Source of the DNA: Agromyces mediolanus
GTDB lineage: Bacteria > Actinomycetota > Actinomycetes > Actinomycetales > Microbacteriaceae
Direction: 5' to 3'
Assembly: GCF_023715325.1 (NCBI RefSeq)
Contig: NZ_JAMBNX010000001.1
Coordinates: forward strand, 558,001 to 622,000
Length of the DNA stretch: 64,000 nt
Made by a program: the position numbers and the translations under genes. Under the pieces are notes generated by a model. That model was not told the DNA's origin. It did not search any database and saw only the letters and a list, made by a program, of their open reading frames with translations. Positions 7,842 to 15,270 of the stretch are shown one piece after another (position 1 is the first letter of the stretch; the number at the start of each line of letters is the position of its first letter).

Positions 7842-8669
7842 GTGACGACCAGGCCCGCACCCCCGGAGCGCGATGTGCTCGCCGCGAGACTCCGTGCCGC
7901 CGGCTGCGTGTACGCCGAGGAGGAGGCGGCGCTGCTCCTCGACGCGGCCGGCCTCCTCGACGCGGCCGGCCCCTCGGGTGGTGGCGCCGCCGAGCTCGAG
8001 CGGCTCGTCGTGCGGCGCGAGGCGGGGGAGCCGCTCGAGCAGCTCCTCGGGTGGGCGGACTTCGACGGCATCCGGCTGCAGCTCGAGCCCGGCGTCTTCG
8101 TGCCCCGCGCACGCACCCTGCTCGTCGCCCGCGAGGCCGAGCGGTTGGCGCGCTCCGCCGCCGCGCCGGCCACGGTGCTCGACCTCTGCTGCGGCGCCGG
8201 CGCGATCGGCGCCCTGTTGCAACGGGAGCTGCCGGGCGTCGAGCTCGTCGCGGTCGATCTCGACCCGGCCGCGATCGCCGCCGCGCGTCGCAACCTCGAG
8301 CCGGCGGGTGGGGTGGTGCGCCAGGGCGACCTCTTCGACGCCGTGCCCATCGGATTCCTCGGCGGCTTCGACGTCATCGCGGTGAATGCCCCCTACGTGC
8401 CGACCGCCGAGATCGCGCATCTGCCGCCCGAGGCGCGCGAGCACGAGCACCGGGTCGCGCTCGACGGCGGCCCCGACGGGCTCGCCCTGCACCGCCGGAT
8501 CGTGGCCGGGGCCCGGCGGTGGCTCCGACCGGGCGGCGCCCTCGTCATCGAGTGCGCCGAACGGCAGGCGGAGCACTCTGCGGCGCTGTTCGCGCGCGCC
8601 GGGTTCTCGAGCGAGGTGCTCGCCGACGAGACCCTCGAGGCGACGGCGGTGCGCGCCCGGCTGCGTTGA
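7842..8669 (+). CDS. PrmC-related N5-glutamine methyltransferase-like protein
   Basis: 275 residues, GTG start with GGGGGGAGG eleven bases upstream. A SAM-dependent Rossmann methyltransferase: VLDLCCGAGAIGALL is the SAM-binding motif I, VAVDLDP motif II, and the catalytic NPPY of HemK/PrmC appears as NAPYVPT. That variant and the overall length mark the actinobacterial PrmC-related family (release-factor-type glutamine methylation is suspected but unproven) and not the true PrmC that sits next to prfA. C-terminal LRPGGALVIECAERQA completes the fold. Confidence 0.85.
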   Translation: MTTRPAPPERDVLAARLRAAGCVYAEEEAALLLDAAGLLDAAGPSGGGAAELERLVVRREAGEPLEQLLGWADFDGIRLQLEPGVFVPRARTLLVAREAERLARSAAAPATVLDLCCGAGAIGALLQRELPGVELVAVDLDPAAIAAARRNLEPAGGVVRQGDLFDAVPIGFLGGFDVIAVNAPYVPTAEIAHLPPEAREHEHRVALDGGPDGLALHRRIVAGARRWLRPGGALVIECAERQAEHSAALFARAGFSSEVLADETLEATAVRARLR

Positions 8670-8679
8670 GCGCGACCGC

Positions 8680-9357
8680 TCAGCCGCGAGGCGCGCCGGG
8701 CGTCCGGCGCAGCAGCTCGTCGACGTCGGCGTCCGGCGTCTGAGCGAAGTCGAGGTACCAGGCCCCGACGGCGCCGAGCGCGGCCGGGGCGGACAAGACG
8801 ACCGTCTCGTCGAAGCCGTCGAGCTCGGCGAGCGCCTGCGGGGACGCAACCGGGGCGGCGAGCACCAGCCGAGCGGGGCCGAGCGCCCGGAGCACACGCC
8901 CCGCCGCCGCCACGGTGGCGCCGGTCGCGATCCCGTCGTCGACGAGCACGACGGTGGCACCGCGGATCGTGCCGGCCGAGGCATCCGTGCGCCACCGCGC
9001 TGCGCGCCGCTCGACCTCCGCGGACTCGCGGGCGACGATCGCGGCGAGCTGCGCGTCGTCGACGTGCGCTGATTCGATCACCTCGTCGTTCCACACCAGC
9101 ACCGCATGCGCCGCCGCGCCGGAGCCGGCCTGGCCGAGCGCGCCCATCGCGAGCTCGGGCTGATCCGGGACGCCGAGCTTCCGCACGACGACCGCCTCCA
9201 GCGGCGCCCCGAGGCGGGCTGCGACCTGGGCGGCGACGGGCACACCGCCGCGGGGAATCCCCACGACGACGAGCGGCTCCGGCCAGTTCGCTCGCCGGCG
9301 CTGCAGGGCTTCGCCGAGCAGACGCCCGGCGTGGGCTCGATCGCGGAACGGTTCCAT
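8680..9357 (-). CDS. Phosphoribosyltransferase domain protein
   Basis: 225 residues, ATG at 9357 with GGAG upstream. The PRPP loop is VVLVDDGIATGAT, the hallmark of type I phosphoribosyltransferases; VVVGIPRGGVPVAAQVA and VVRKLGVPDQPELAMGAL match the family of stand-alone predicted phosphoribosyltransferases found across actinobacteria. The natural base or acceptor is unknown. It is divergent from the VWA protein gene, with a strong 13-bp inverted repeat between the two. Confidence 0.82.
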   Translation of the reverse strand: MEPFRDRAHAGRLLGEALQRRRANWPEPLVVVGIPRGGVPVAAQVAARLGAPLEAVVVRKLGVPDQPELAMGALGQAGSGAAAHAVLVWNDEVIESAHVDDAQLAAIVARESAEVERRAARWRTDASAGTIRGATVVLVDDGIATGATVAAAGRVLRALGPARLVLAAPVASPQALAELDGFDETVVLSAPAALGAVGAWYLDFAQTPDADVDELLRRTPGAPRG

Positions 9358-9413
9358 GACGTTCTCCGTCGTGCCATCCTCGCACGATCCCCTATGCTGT
9401 TCTCGTTCTCTTC

Positions 9414-9443
9414 CCCCTCGAACGGGGGAGCCCGTTCGAGGGG
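9414..9443. promoter_or_regulatory. 13-bp inverted repeat in a divergent promoter region
   Basis: Arms CCCCTCGAACGGG and CCCGTTCGAGGGG pair perfectly around a four-base centre. It lies between the phosphoribosyltransferase start (9357, minus) and the VWA protein start (9480, plus), downstream of a TATGCT box at 9393-9398. It may be an operator or a 5' leader hairpin of the VWA gene. Confidence 0.6.
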
Positions 9444-9479
9444 CGGCGGCAAAGCGGCCGACGCTCACCTGGAGTGCAA

Positions 9480-11240
9480 GTGGGACGACACAGCGACCCG
9501 GTGCCCGAACCGGGAACCCGATCGCGCCGTGACGCGAGACGAGCCGAGCGCCGCGGCGCCGGCACGCCTCGTCGTCGGCGCGCCCTGATCGCCGGCGGCA
9601 TCGCGGTGGTGCTGGTCGCCACCGGCGGCGCGCTCTGGGCCGGCGGCGTGATCGCGCCACCCGCGGCACCGGCCGCGGCCGAGGGCTGCGCCACCCCGCG
9701 GGCGATCGTCGTCGTCGCGGATCCGTCCATCGCCGACGCCGTGCGCGAGACCGCCGAACGGCTCGACGCCGACGCCGACGCATGCCTCGCCGCCGAGGTC
9801 GTCTCACAGGACTCGGCGGACTCGGCCGCGGCGCTGGCCGCGGGCAGTTTCACGGGCGATGCGTGGATCCCGGACTCGAGCGTCTGGGTCGCGAGGCTCG
9901 GCGCGCTCGCCCAGGCGTTCGGCCGGCAGGCGCCGGTGCTCGACTCCCAGGGCTCCGTCGCCGTCTCGCCGGTGGTGCTCGCGACCCCGAGCGCCGCGGT
10001 GGACGCGCTCCCGGTGGAGCCGAGCTGGGCGGCAGTCCGGGACCGGACGCTCACCGCACTCCTGCCCGACCCGGAGGCCAGTGCGGCGAGCCTCGCCGCT
10101 CTCTCCGCGGTGCAGTCGGTCTCCGCTCCAGAAGAACCACGGCAGCTCGCCGCGGCGATGCTCGCGCTCGGCCGGGTCATCCCCGCCTCGGCGGACGCGG
10201 CGATCTCCTCGGCGGCGGCCGGTTCGGTCGTGGTGATGAGCGAGTCCGAGGTCGCCCGCCACAATCGCGACCGCCCCGCGCAACTCCTCGTCGCGAGCTA
10301 TCCGGCCGACGGCACCGTCGTCCTCGACTACCCGTTCGTGCGCGTGCCGGCGGCGGCCGGCTCCGGCTCAGCCGATGCCATCGCGGCCGCGCACGCCGAC
10401 ACCGCCACCGGCATCGCGGACTTCGAGACCGCCCTCCGCGCCGAGGCCGGTCCGCTGCTGCACGCGGGATTGCGCCGCCCGGACGGCTCCGGCACGATCA
10501 CGACCTCCGGCGTCAGTGCGGAGCTGCCGTTCCCCGACACCGTGCTCGAGACCGCGCTCGCCGCCGACTCGCTCGGCGCGGGGCAGCTCGAGCTGCTGCG
10601 CCAGTGGGGGGTCATGACGCTCCGCTCGCGCATGCTGGCGGTCATCGACGTCTCGGGATCCATGGCGGATCCTGCGGGCGACGGCATGCGACGGATCGAC
10701 TTGTTCCAGCGGGCCGCCGGGGGAGCCCTCGCCCAGTTCTCGGGGGAAGTCCAGCTCGGCGTCTGGATCTTCTCGACGGCCCGCGACGGCGAGCGCGACT
10801 GGGAGGAGCTCGCCCCGATCGCCCCACTCGCGGACGAGGGGCACACGGCGCAGGTGATGGGCGTGGTGGCCTCGCTGCCGGACCGGCTCGGCGGCGCGAC
10901 CGGCCTGTACGACACGACGCTGGCCGCGGTCGATCGCGTGCGCGAGGGCTACGACCCGCAGAAGATGAACTCGGTGCTGCTCATCACGGACGGCCGGAAC
11001 GAGGACGAGAACGGGCTCGAGCTCGATCAGCTGCTCTCCCAGCTCGCCGAGCGTCAGGATCCCGAGCGCCCGGTGCCGGTGATCATGGTCGGTTTCGGAC
11101 CGGACACCGACCTCGAGGCGATGCAGCGCATCGCCGACGTCACCGGCGGGGCGGCGTACTCGGCGACGAGGCCGGAAGACCTCGGCATCGTGCTCGTGGA
11201 CGCCCTCTCGCAGCGTGCGTGCCGCCCGGACTGCGGCTGA
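9480..11240 (+). CDS. Membrane-anchored VWA-domain protein with solute-binding-like N-terminal half
   Basis: 586 residues from the GTG at 9480 (GGAG five bases upstream; GTG 9474 also possible). A basic N-terminus and one membrane helix (residues about 34-55) anchor it outside. Residues about 70-370 resemble a type-2 substrate-binding fold (AIVVVADPSIADAVRETAERL, DAWIPDSSVWVARL). The C-terminal third is a von Willebrand A domain with MIDAS motif DVSGSM, a later ATGLYDTTLAAV and ITDGRNEDENG. Such SBP-VWA fusions are common in Gram-positives but have no defined role; binding of a surface ligand through a divalent metal is inferred. Ends CRPDCG. Confidence 0.8.
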   Translation: MGRHSDPVPEPGTRSRRDARRAERRGAGTPRRRRALIAGGIAVVLVATGGALWAGGVIAPPAAPAAAEGCATPRAIVVVADPSIADAVRETAERLDADADACLAAEVVSQDSADSAAALAAGSFTGDAWIPDSSVWVARLGALAQAFGRQAPVLDSQGSVAVSPVVLATPSAAVDALPVEPSWAAVRDRTLTALLPDPEASAASLAALSAVQSVSAPEEPRQLAAAMLALGRVIPASADAAISSAAAGSVVVMSESEVARHNRDRPAQLLVASYPADGTVVLDYPFVRVPAAAGSGSADAIAAAHADTATGIADFETALRAEAGPLLHAGLRRPDGSGTITTSGVSAELPFPDTVLETALAADSLGAGQLELLRQWGVMTLRSRMLAVIDVSGSMADPAGDGMRRIDLFQRAAGGALAQFSGEVQLGVWIFSTARDGERDWEELAPIAPLADEGHTAQVMGVVASLPDRLGGATGLYDTTLAAVDRVREGYDPQKMNSVLLITDGRNEDENGLELDQLLSQLAERQDPERPVPVIMVGFGPDTDLEAMQRIADVTGGAAYSATRPEDLGIVLVDALSQRACRPDCG

Positions 11241-11298
11241 GCGGCCCGGCGGCGCCGCGGCCCGGCGGCGCCACGGCCCGGCGGGCGCCCGGACACGG

Positions 11299-11333
11299 CG
11301 ACGGCCTCGGCACCAGAGGTGCCGAGGCCGTCG
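11299..11333. terminator. Bidirectional terminator
   Basis: A perfect 16-bp stem (CGACGGCCTCGGCACC and its complement) with a three-base loop lies between the convergent VWA gene and MFS exporter gene. Confidence 0.8.
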
Positions 11334-11347
11334 ATTCTCGCCGAGGC

Positions 11348-12949
11348 TCAGTGCCCGATCGGTGCACCCTCGCCCATGTCGGCGGGCTTGCGCACGAAGA
11401 ACGTGCCCACGACCGCAGCGATCGAGATGATCGCGCCGACGAGGAACGCGGCGCGGATGCCGGCCGCCTCAGAGGTCTCGAGCGTGGCCCCCGTCGCGGC
11501 GACCGCCGCCGACTGCGCCGTCATGACCGTGATGAACAGCGCGGTGCCCGCGGCGCCCGCCACCTGCTGCACGGTGCCGACGATCGCCGAGCCGTGCGAG
11601 TAGAACCGCGGTTCGATCGAGCCGAGCGCCGAGGTGAACAGCGGCGTGAACATGAACGCCAGCGCTGCGGAGAGCACGATGTGCGCGACGAGCATCATCC
11701 ACCACGGCGTCTGCTCGCTGACCATGGTGAGTGACCAGAGCACGCCGCTCACGACGATGCTGCCCGGCACGAGCAGCGGCGCCGGGCCCACCCGGTCGTA
11801 CAGGCGGCCGACGGTCGGCCCGAGCAGGCCCATCACGAGCCCGCCGGGCAGGAGCAGCAGCCCGGTGGCGAGCGGCTCCAGGTGCAGCACGTTCTGCAGG
11901 TAGATCGGCAGCAGGATGATCGTGCCGAACAGCGCCGCCATCATGACGACCATGAGCGCGATCGACACCGCGAAGTTGCGCGAGTGGAAGGTGCGCAGGT
12001 CGAGGAGCGCGCGGTCGCGACGCTGCAGCAGCAGCTGACGCCAGATGAACGATCCGAGGGCGATGACGCCGACGCCGAGCGCGACCCACAGCGGCACGGT
12101 GTCGCCGGGCGCCTTGCCGGTGACGACCCCGCCGAGGATGCTCAGGCCGTAGACGATGCCGCCGAAGCCGAAGGCCGACAGCACCACGGAGAACACGTCG
12201 AGGGGGAGCACGCGGGTCTCGCTGACGTTCTCGACCTTGCGGAAGCCGATCACGAGCATGACCAGGGCGATCGGCAGCACGAACCAGAACATGAATCGCC
12301 ACGAGAGGAAGTTCAGCACGAGGCCGGAGATGGTCGGCCCGATGGCGGGCGCGACCGACATCACGATCGACACGCGGCCCATGAAGCGGCCGCGGTCGCT
12401 CGGGGCGACGACCGTCATGAGGGTCGTCATGAGCAGCGGCATCATGATCGCCGTGCCGGTGGCCTGCACGATGCGGCCGCCGAGGAGCACCTCGAAGCCG
12501 GGCGCCGTCGCGGCGATCAGCGTGCCCGCCGAGAACAGCGACATGGCCGTGATGAACATCGCCCGGGTCGGGAACCGCTGCAGCAGGAAGCCCGTGATCG
12601 GGATGACGACCGCCATCGTGAGCATGAACGCGGTGGTCAGCCACTGCGCGGCCGACAGCGAGATGTGCAGGTCGTCGACGAGGTGCGGGATGGCGACGCC
12701 CATGATCGTCTCGTTGAGGAAGACGACGAAGGTGGCGCCGAGCAACAGCCAGATGACCTTGGTGTCGCGGGCGCCGTGCTCGGGCTGGCCGGCGCGGATG
12801 GCCGCGTCCGCCGCGGCGGCTGCGGGCGAGTCGGCGAGGGCCGCGTCGGCGGCGGCGGCGGTCGAAGCGGTGTCCGTCCGGCCGGCGGACGGGGCGGGCT
12901 GAACGGAGTCGAGGTCGGAAACGGCGCGTTCGGTCAAGGAGGTTCCCAT
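11348..12949 (-). CDS. DHA2-family MFS drug exporter (EmrB/QacA type)
   Basis: 533 residues. After a ~60-residue Ala-rich cytoplasmic N-terminal extension come 14 predicted helices. Family motifs are visible: FLNETIMGVAIPHLVDDL in helix 1 (motif D1-like, NxTIMxVA), the loop RFPTRAMFITAM, motif C in helix 5 (VAPAIGPTISGLV), and FLSWRFMFWFVLP. These proton-driven antiporters expel hydrophobic or cationic drugs; the substrate is not predictable. No adjacent TetR/MarR regulator is present. It is transcribed towards the VWA protein and separated from it by a strong terminator. Confidence 0.88.
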   Translation of the reverse strand: MGTSLTERAVSDLDSVQPAPSAGRTDTASTAAAADAALADSPAAAAADAAIRAGQPEHGARDTKVIWLLLGATFVVFLNETIMGVAIPHLVDDLHISLSAAQWLTTAFMLTMAVVIPITGFLLQRFPTRAMFITAMSLFSAGTLIAATAPGFEVLLGGRIVQATGTAIMMPLLMTTLMTVVAPSDRGRFMGRVSIVMSVAPAIGPTISGLVLNFLSWRFMFWFVLPIALVMLVIGFRKVENVSETRVLPLDVFSVVLSAFGFGGIVYGLSILGGVVTGKAPGDTVPLWVALGVGVIALGSFIWRQLLLQRRDRALLDLRTFHSRNFAVSIALMVVMMAALFGTIILLPIYLQNVLHLEPLATGLLLLPGGLVMGLLGPTVGRLYDRVGPAPLLVPGSIVVSGVLWSLTMVSEQTPWWMMLVAHIVLSAALAFMFTPLFTSALGSIEPRFYSHGSAIVGTVQQVAGAAGTALFITVMTAQSAAVAATGATLETSEAAGIRAAFLVGAIISIAAVVGTFFVRKPADMGEGAPIGH

Positions 12950-13081
12950 CGAGAAGGGCGGCGCGGACGAGCGCCTGAGAGTGGTGCGTCGGTGGAGAGT
13001 GCAACCCGCCCAGGTTCAGGCGCTATTCCCAGATCCGCAGATCGATAGGAACGAATACGAAACGCGAGGAATCGCGGCGAG

Positions 13082-13219
13082 TTACGGCGCGGGCGCGGGC
13101 CCGTCGGTCGGGCTCGGCTCGGGGAGCCAGCCCTTCAGCAGCTGCTCTTCGGGAGCGAGCTCGTCTTCGATGCGGCGCTCGCGCTCGTCATCGGAAGGGG
13201 TGGGAGTTGCATCGCTCAT
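13082..13219 (-). CDS. Small acidic hypothetical protein (45 aa)
   Basis: A 45-residue open frame beginning MSDATPTPSDDERERR and ending PTDGPAPAP, very acidic then proline-rich, too short for usual ORF calling. Support: an ATG with a TATCTT box exactly six bases upstream (the spacing used by many genes here), GC-rich third codon positions, and a free slot between nifS-like and MFS genes. No family was recognised; it may be a small regulatory or structural peptide. Confidence 0.5.
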   Translation of the reverse strand: MSDATPTPSDDERERRIEDELAPEEQLLKGWLPEPSPTDGPAPAP

Positions 13220-13225
13220 GGTTCC

Positions 13226-13231
13226 AAGATA
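13226..13231 (-). promoter_or_regulatory. -10 box of the 45-aa gene
   Basis: TATCTT on the minus strand, six bases (GGAACC) before the ATG; suggests a leaderless transcript. Confidence 0.4.
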
Positions 13232-13258
13232 GCGCGGGCCACCGACACGCGCACGGGA

Positions 13259-14407
13259 TCAGCTGCCGGAGCCGAGGCCACGCACCGCTGCGACCGCCCG
13301 GGTCGCCGCGGCCACGGTCGCCTCGATCTCCTCCGGCGTGGTGGTCGTGCCGAGGGTGAAGCGCACCGCGGTCCCCGCGAGCTCGGCCGGGACGCCCATG
13401 GCGGTGAGCACGTGCGAGGCGTCGCTGCGGCCGACGGCGCATGCCGAACCGCTCGAGGAGAGCACGCCGTCGCGCTCGAGCTCGAGCAGCACCGCCTCGC
13501 CGCTCGCCCCCGGGAAGAGGAACGACGCCGTCGACGCGAGCCGCCGGACCGGATGGCCGGTGAGGCGGGCGTCGGGGATGCCGGCGACCACTCGGGCCAC
13601 CAGGGTCCGACCGAGCTCGTCCACCCGGGCCGCGGCCGTCTCCCGCTCCCGTTCGGCGAGCTCGAGCGCCGTCGCGAAGGCCACGGCGCCGGCCACGTTC
13701 TCGGTGCCTGAGCGTCGGCCGCGCTCCTGCCCGCCGCCGTGCAGCACCGGCTCGAGCGCCACCCGGCCGCGCACGACGAGCGCCCCGATGCCCTTCGGGG
13801 CTCCCACCTTGTGCCCGGCGAGGCTCAGGGCGTCCACCCCGAGGACGTCGAGCTCGAGCGGCAGCCGGCCGGCGGCCTGCACGGCGTCGCTGTGCACCAC
13901 GGCGCCGCGATCGCGGGCGAGGGCGGCGAGTTCGGCCAGCGGTTGCACGGTGCCGACCTCGTTGTTCGCGAGCTGGATCGACACGAGCGTCGTGTCCGGG
14001 CGCAGCACCGCGGCGAGCGCGTCGGGGTGCACGAGGCCCGAGGCATCCACCGGTACGACGTCGAGCGCGAAGCCGTGCACGCGCTCCAGGAACCGCGCCG
14101 ACTCCAGCACCGCCTCGTGCTCGATCGCGGAGACGACGAGGTGCCGCCCGCGCGGCACCGCAAGCGCGGGGCCCTTCACCGCGAGGTTGTCGGCCTCGGT
14201 GCCACCGCTCGTGAACACGACCTCGCCGGGCCGTGCGCCCGTGACCGCAGCGACCCGCTCGCGCGCCCACTCCAGCGCGGTCGCCGCCTGCTCGCCGAGC
14301 CCATGGCTGCTCGAGGGGTTGCCGAATGCGCCCGTGAGGTATGGCCACATCGCCTCGAGCGCCTCGCGGCGGACGGGGCCGGTCGCGGCGTGGTCGAGGT
14401 AGATCAC
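13259..14407 (-). CDS. Cysteine desulfurase (NifS/IscS family) of the NAD operon
   Basis: 382 residues. Class V aminotransferase fold: YLDHAATGPVR at the amino terminus, FTSGGTEADNLAV, SAIEHEAVL, the PLP lysine in LSLAGHKVGAPKG, and the catalytic cysteine in SSSGSACAVG. It transfers sulfur from cysteine, here probably to build the [4Fe-4S] cluster of NadA. Its GTG start overlaps the nadC stop (GTGA), making it the last gene of the nrtR-nadA-nadB-nadC operon, comparable to nifS beside nadB in Bacillus. A terminator is not obvious after it. Confidence 0.9.
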   Translation of the reverse strand: MIYLDHAATGPVRREALEAMWPYLTGAFGNPSSSHGLGEQAATALEWARERVAAVTGARPGEVVFTSGGTEADNLAVKGPALAVPRGRHLVVSAIEHEAVLESARFLERVHGFALDVVPVDASGLVHPDALAAVLRPDTTLVSIQLANNEVGTVQPLAELAALARDRGAVVHSDAVQAAGRLPLELDVLGVDALSLAGHKVGAPKGIGALVVRGRVALEPVLHGGGQERGRRSGTENVAGAVAFATALELAERERETAAARVDELGRTLVARVVAGIPDARLTGHPVRRLASTASFLFPGASGEAVLLELERDGVLSSSGSACAVGRSDASHVLTAMGVPAELAGTAVRFTLGTTTTPEEIEATVAAATRAVAAVRGLGSGS

Positions 14408-15270
14408 CGGGCGCCGTCCGCACGCACGTCGAGATCGAGGCCGAGATCGAGGGACCGCACCGAGTGGGTGAGGGCGCCGACCGAGACGACGTCGACCCCG
14501 GTCGCGGCGATCGCGGCGACGGTGCCGAGGTTCACGCCGCCGGAGGCCTCGACGATCGCGCGCCCGGCGATCCGCTCGACGCCGGTCGCGAGATCCGCCA
14601 GCGAGAAGTTGTCGAGCATGATCGTGTCGGCCCCGCCGTCGATCACGGCGTCGAGCTGGTCGAGCCGGTCCACTTCGACTTCGAGATGCACGGTGTGGCC
14701 GAGCCGGTCCCGAGCGGCGCGCAGCGCCGTCGCCAGGTCGACCCCGCCGGCGGTGAGCACCGCGAGGTGGTTGTCCTTCGCCATCACGGCGTCGGACAGC
14801 GAACGACGGTGGTTCCGCCCGCCGCCGTCGCGCACCGCGCGCCGCTCGAGGCTGCGGAGGCCGGGGGTGGTCTTCCTCGTGTCGACGATGCGCGCGCCGG
14901 TGCCGGCGACGGCGGCGACGTACTCGGCGGTGAGCGTGGCGATGCCGCTCATCCGTTGCACCAGGTTGAGACCGACCCGTTCGGCGGTGAGCACCCCGCG
15001 CGCGGGACCGCGCACCGTTGCGAGCACCTGCCCGGCCTCGAAGCGCTCGCCGTCGTCCACCTGGAACTCGACCACGATCGCGGCATCGACGAGCCGGAAG
15101 GCGGTGCGGAACGCATCCGAGCCGCTGAGCACGCCCGCTTCCCGGGCGACGAGGGCCGCGTCGGCGGTGGCGTCCGCGGGGATGAGGGTCTCCGAGGTGA
15201 GGTCGCCCCAGGGGGCATCCTCGTCGAGCGCGGCGGCGACGAGGCGGTCGAGCTCTCGGTCGGTGGTCAT
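14404..15270 (-). CDS. nadC: Nicotinate-nucleotide pyrophosphorylase (carboxylating)
   Basis: 288 residues, normal NadC length. Converts quinolinate and PRPP to nicotinate mononucleotide, CO2 and pyrophosphate. Motifs: ALDEDAPWGDLTSETL near the start, LNLVQRMSGIATLTAEYV, IVDTRKTTPGLRSLERRAV (quinolinate-binding Arg/Lys), GGGRNHRRSLSDAVMAKDNH, LEVEVDRLDQL and ASGGVNLGTVAAIAATGVDVVSVG at the PRPP site. ATG overlaps the nadB stop by four bases, and its own stop overlaps the desulfurase GTG, showing tight translational coupling. Confidence 0.95.
   Translation of the reverse strand: MTTDRELDRLVAAALDEDAPWGDLTSETLIPADATADAALVAREAGVLSGSDAFRTAFRLVDAAIVVEFQVDDGERFEAGQVLATVRGPARGVLTAERVGLNLVQRMSGIATLTAEYVAAVAGTGARIVDTRKTTPGLRSLERRAVRDGGGRNHRRSLSDAVMAKDNHLAVLTAGGVDLATALRAARDRLGHTVHLEVEVDRLDQLDAVIDGGADTIMLDNFSLADLATGVERIAGRAIVEASGGVNLGTVAAIAATGVDVVSVGALTHSVRSLDLGLDLDVRADGAR

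Noticed and set aside
12950..13081. A leader peptide (starting TTGCACTCTCC on the minus strand) before the DHA2 exporter
   Set aside because: The frame has no stop before the exporter and runs on as a shadow, and no start signal supports it.
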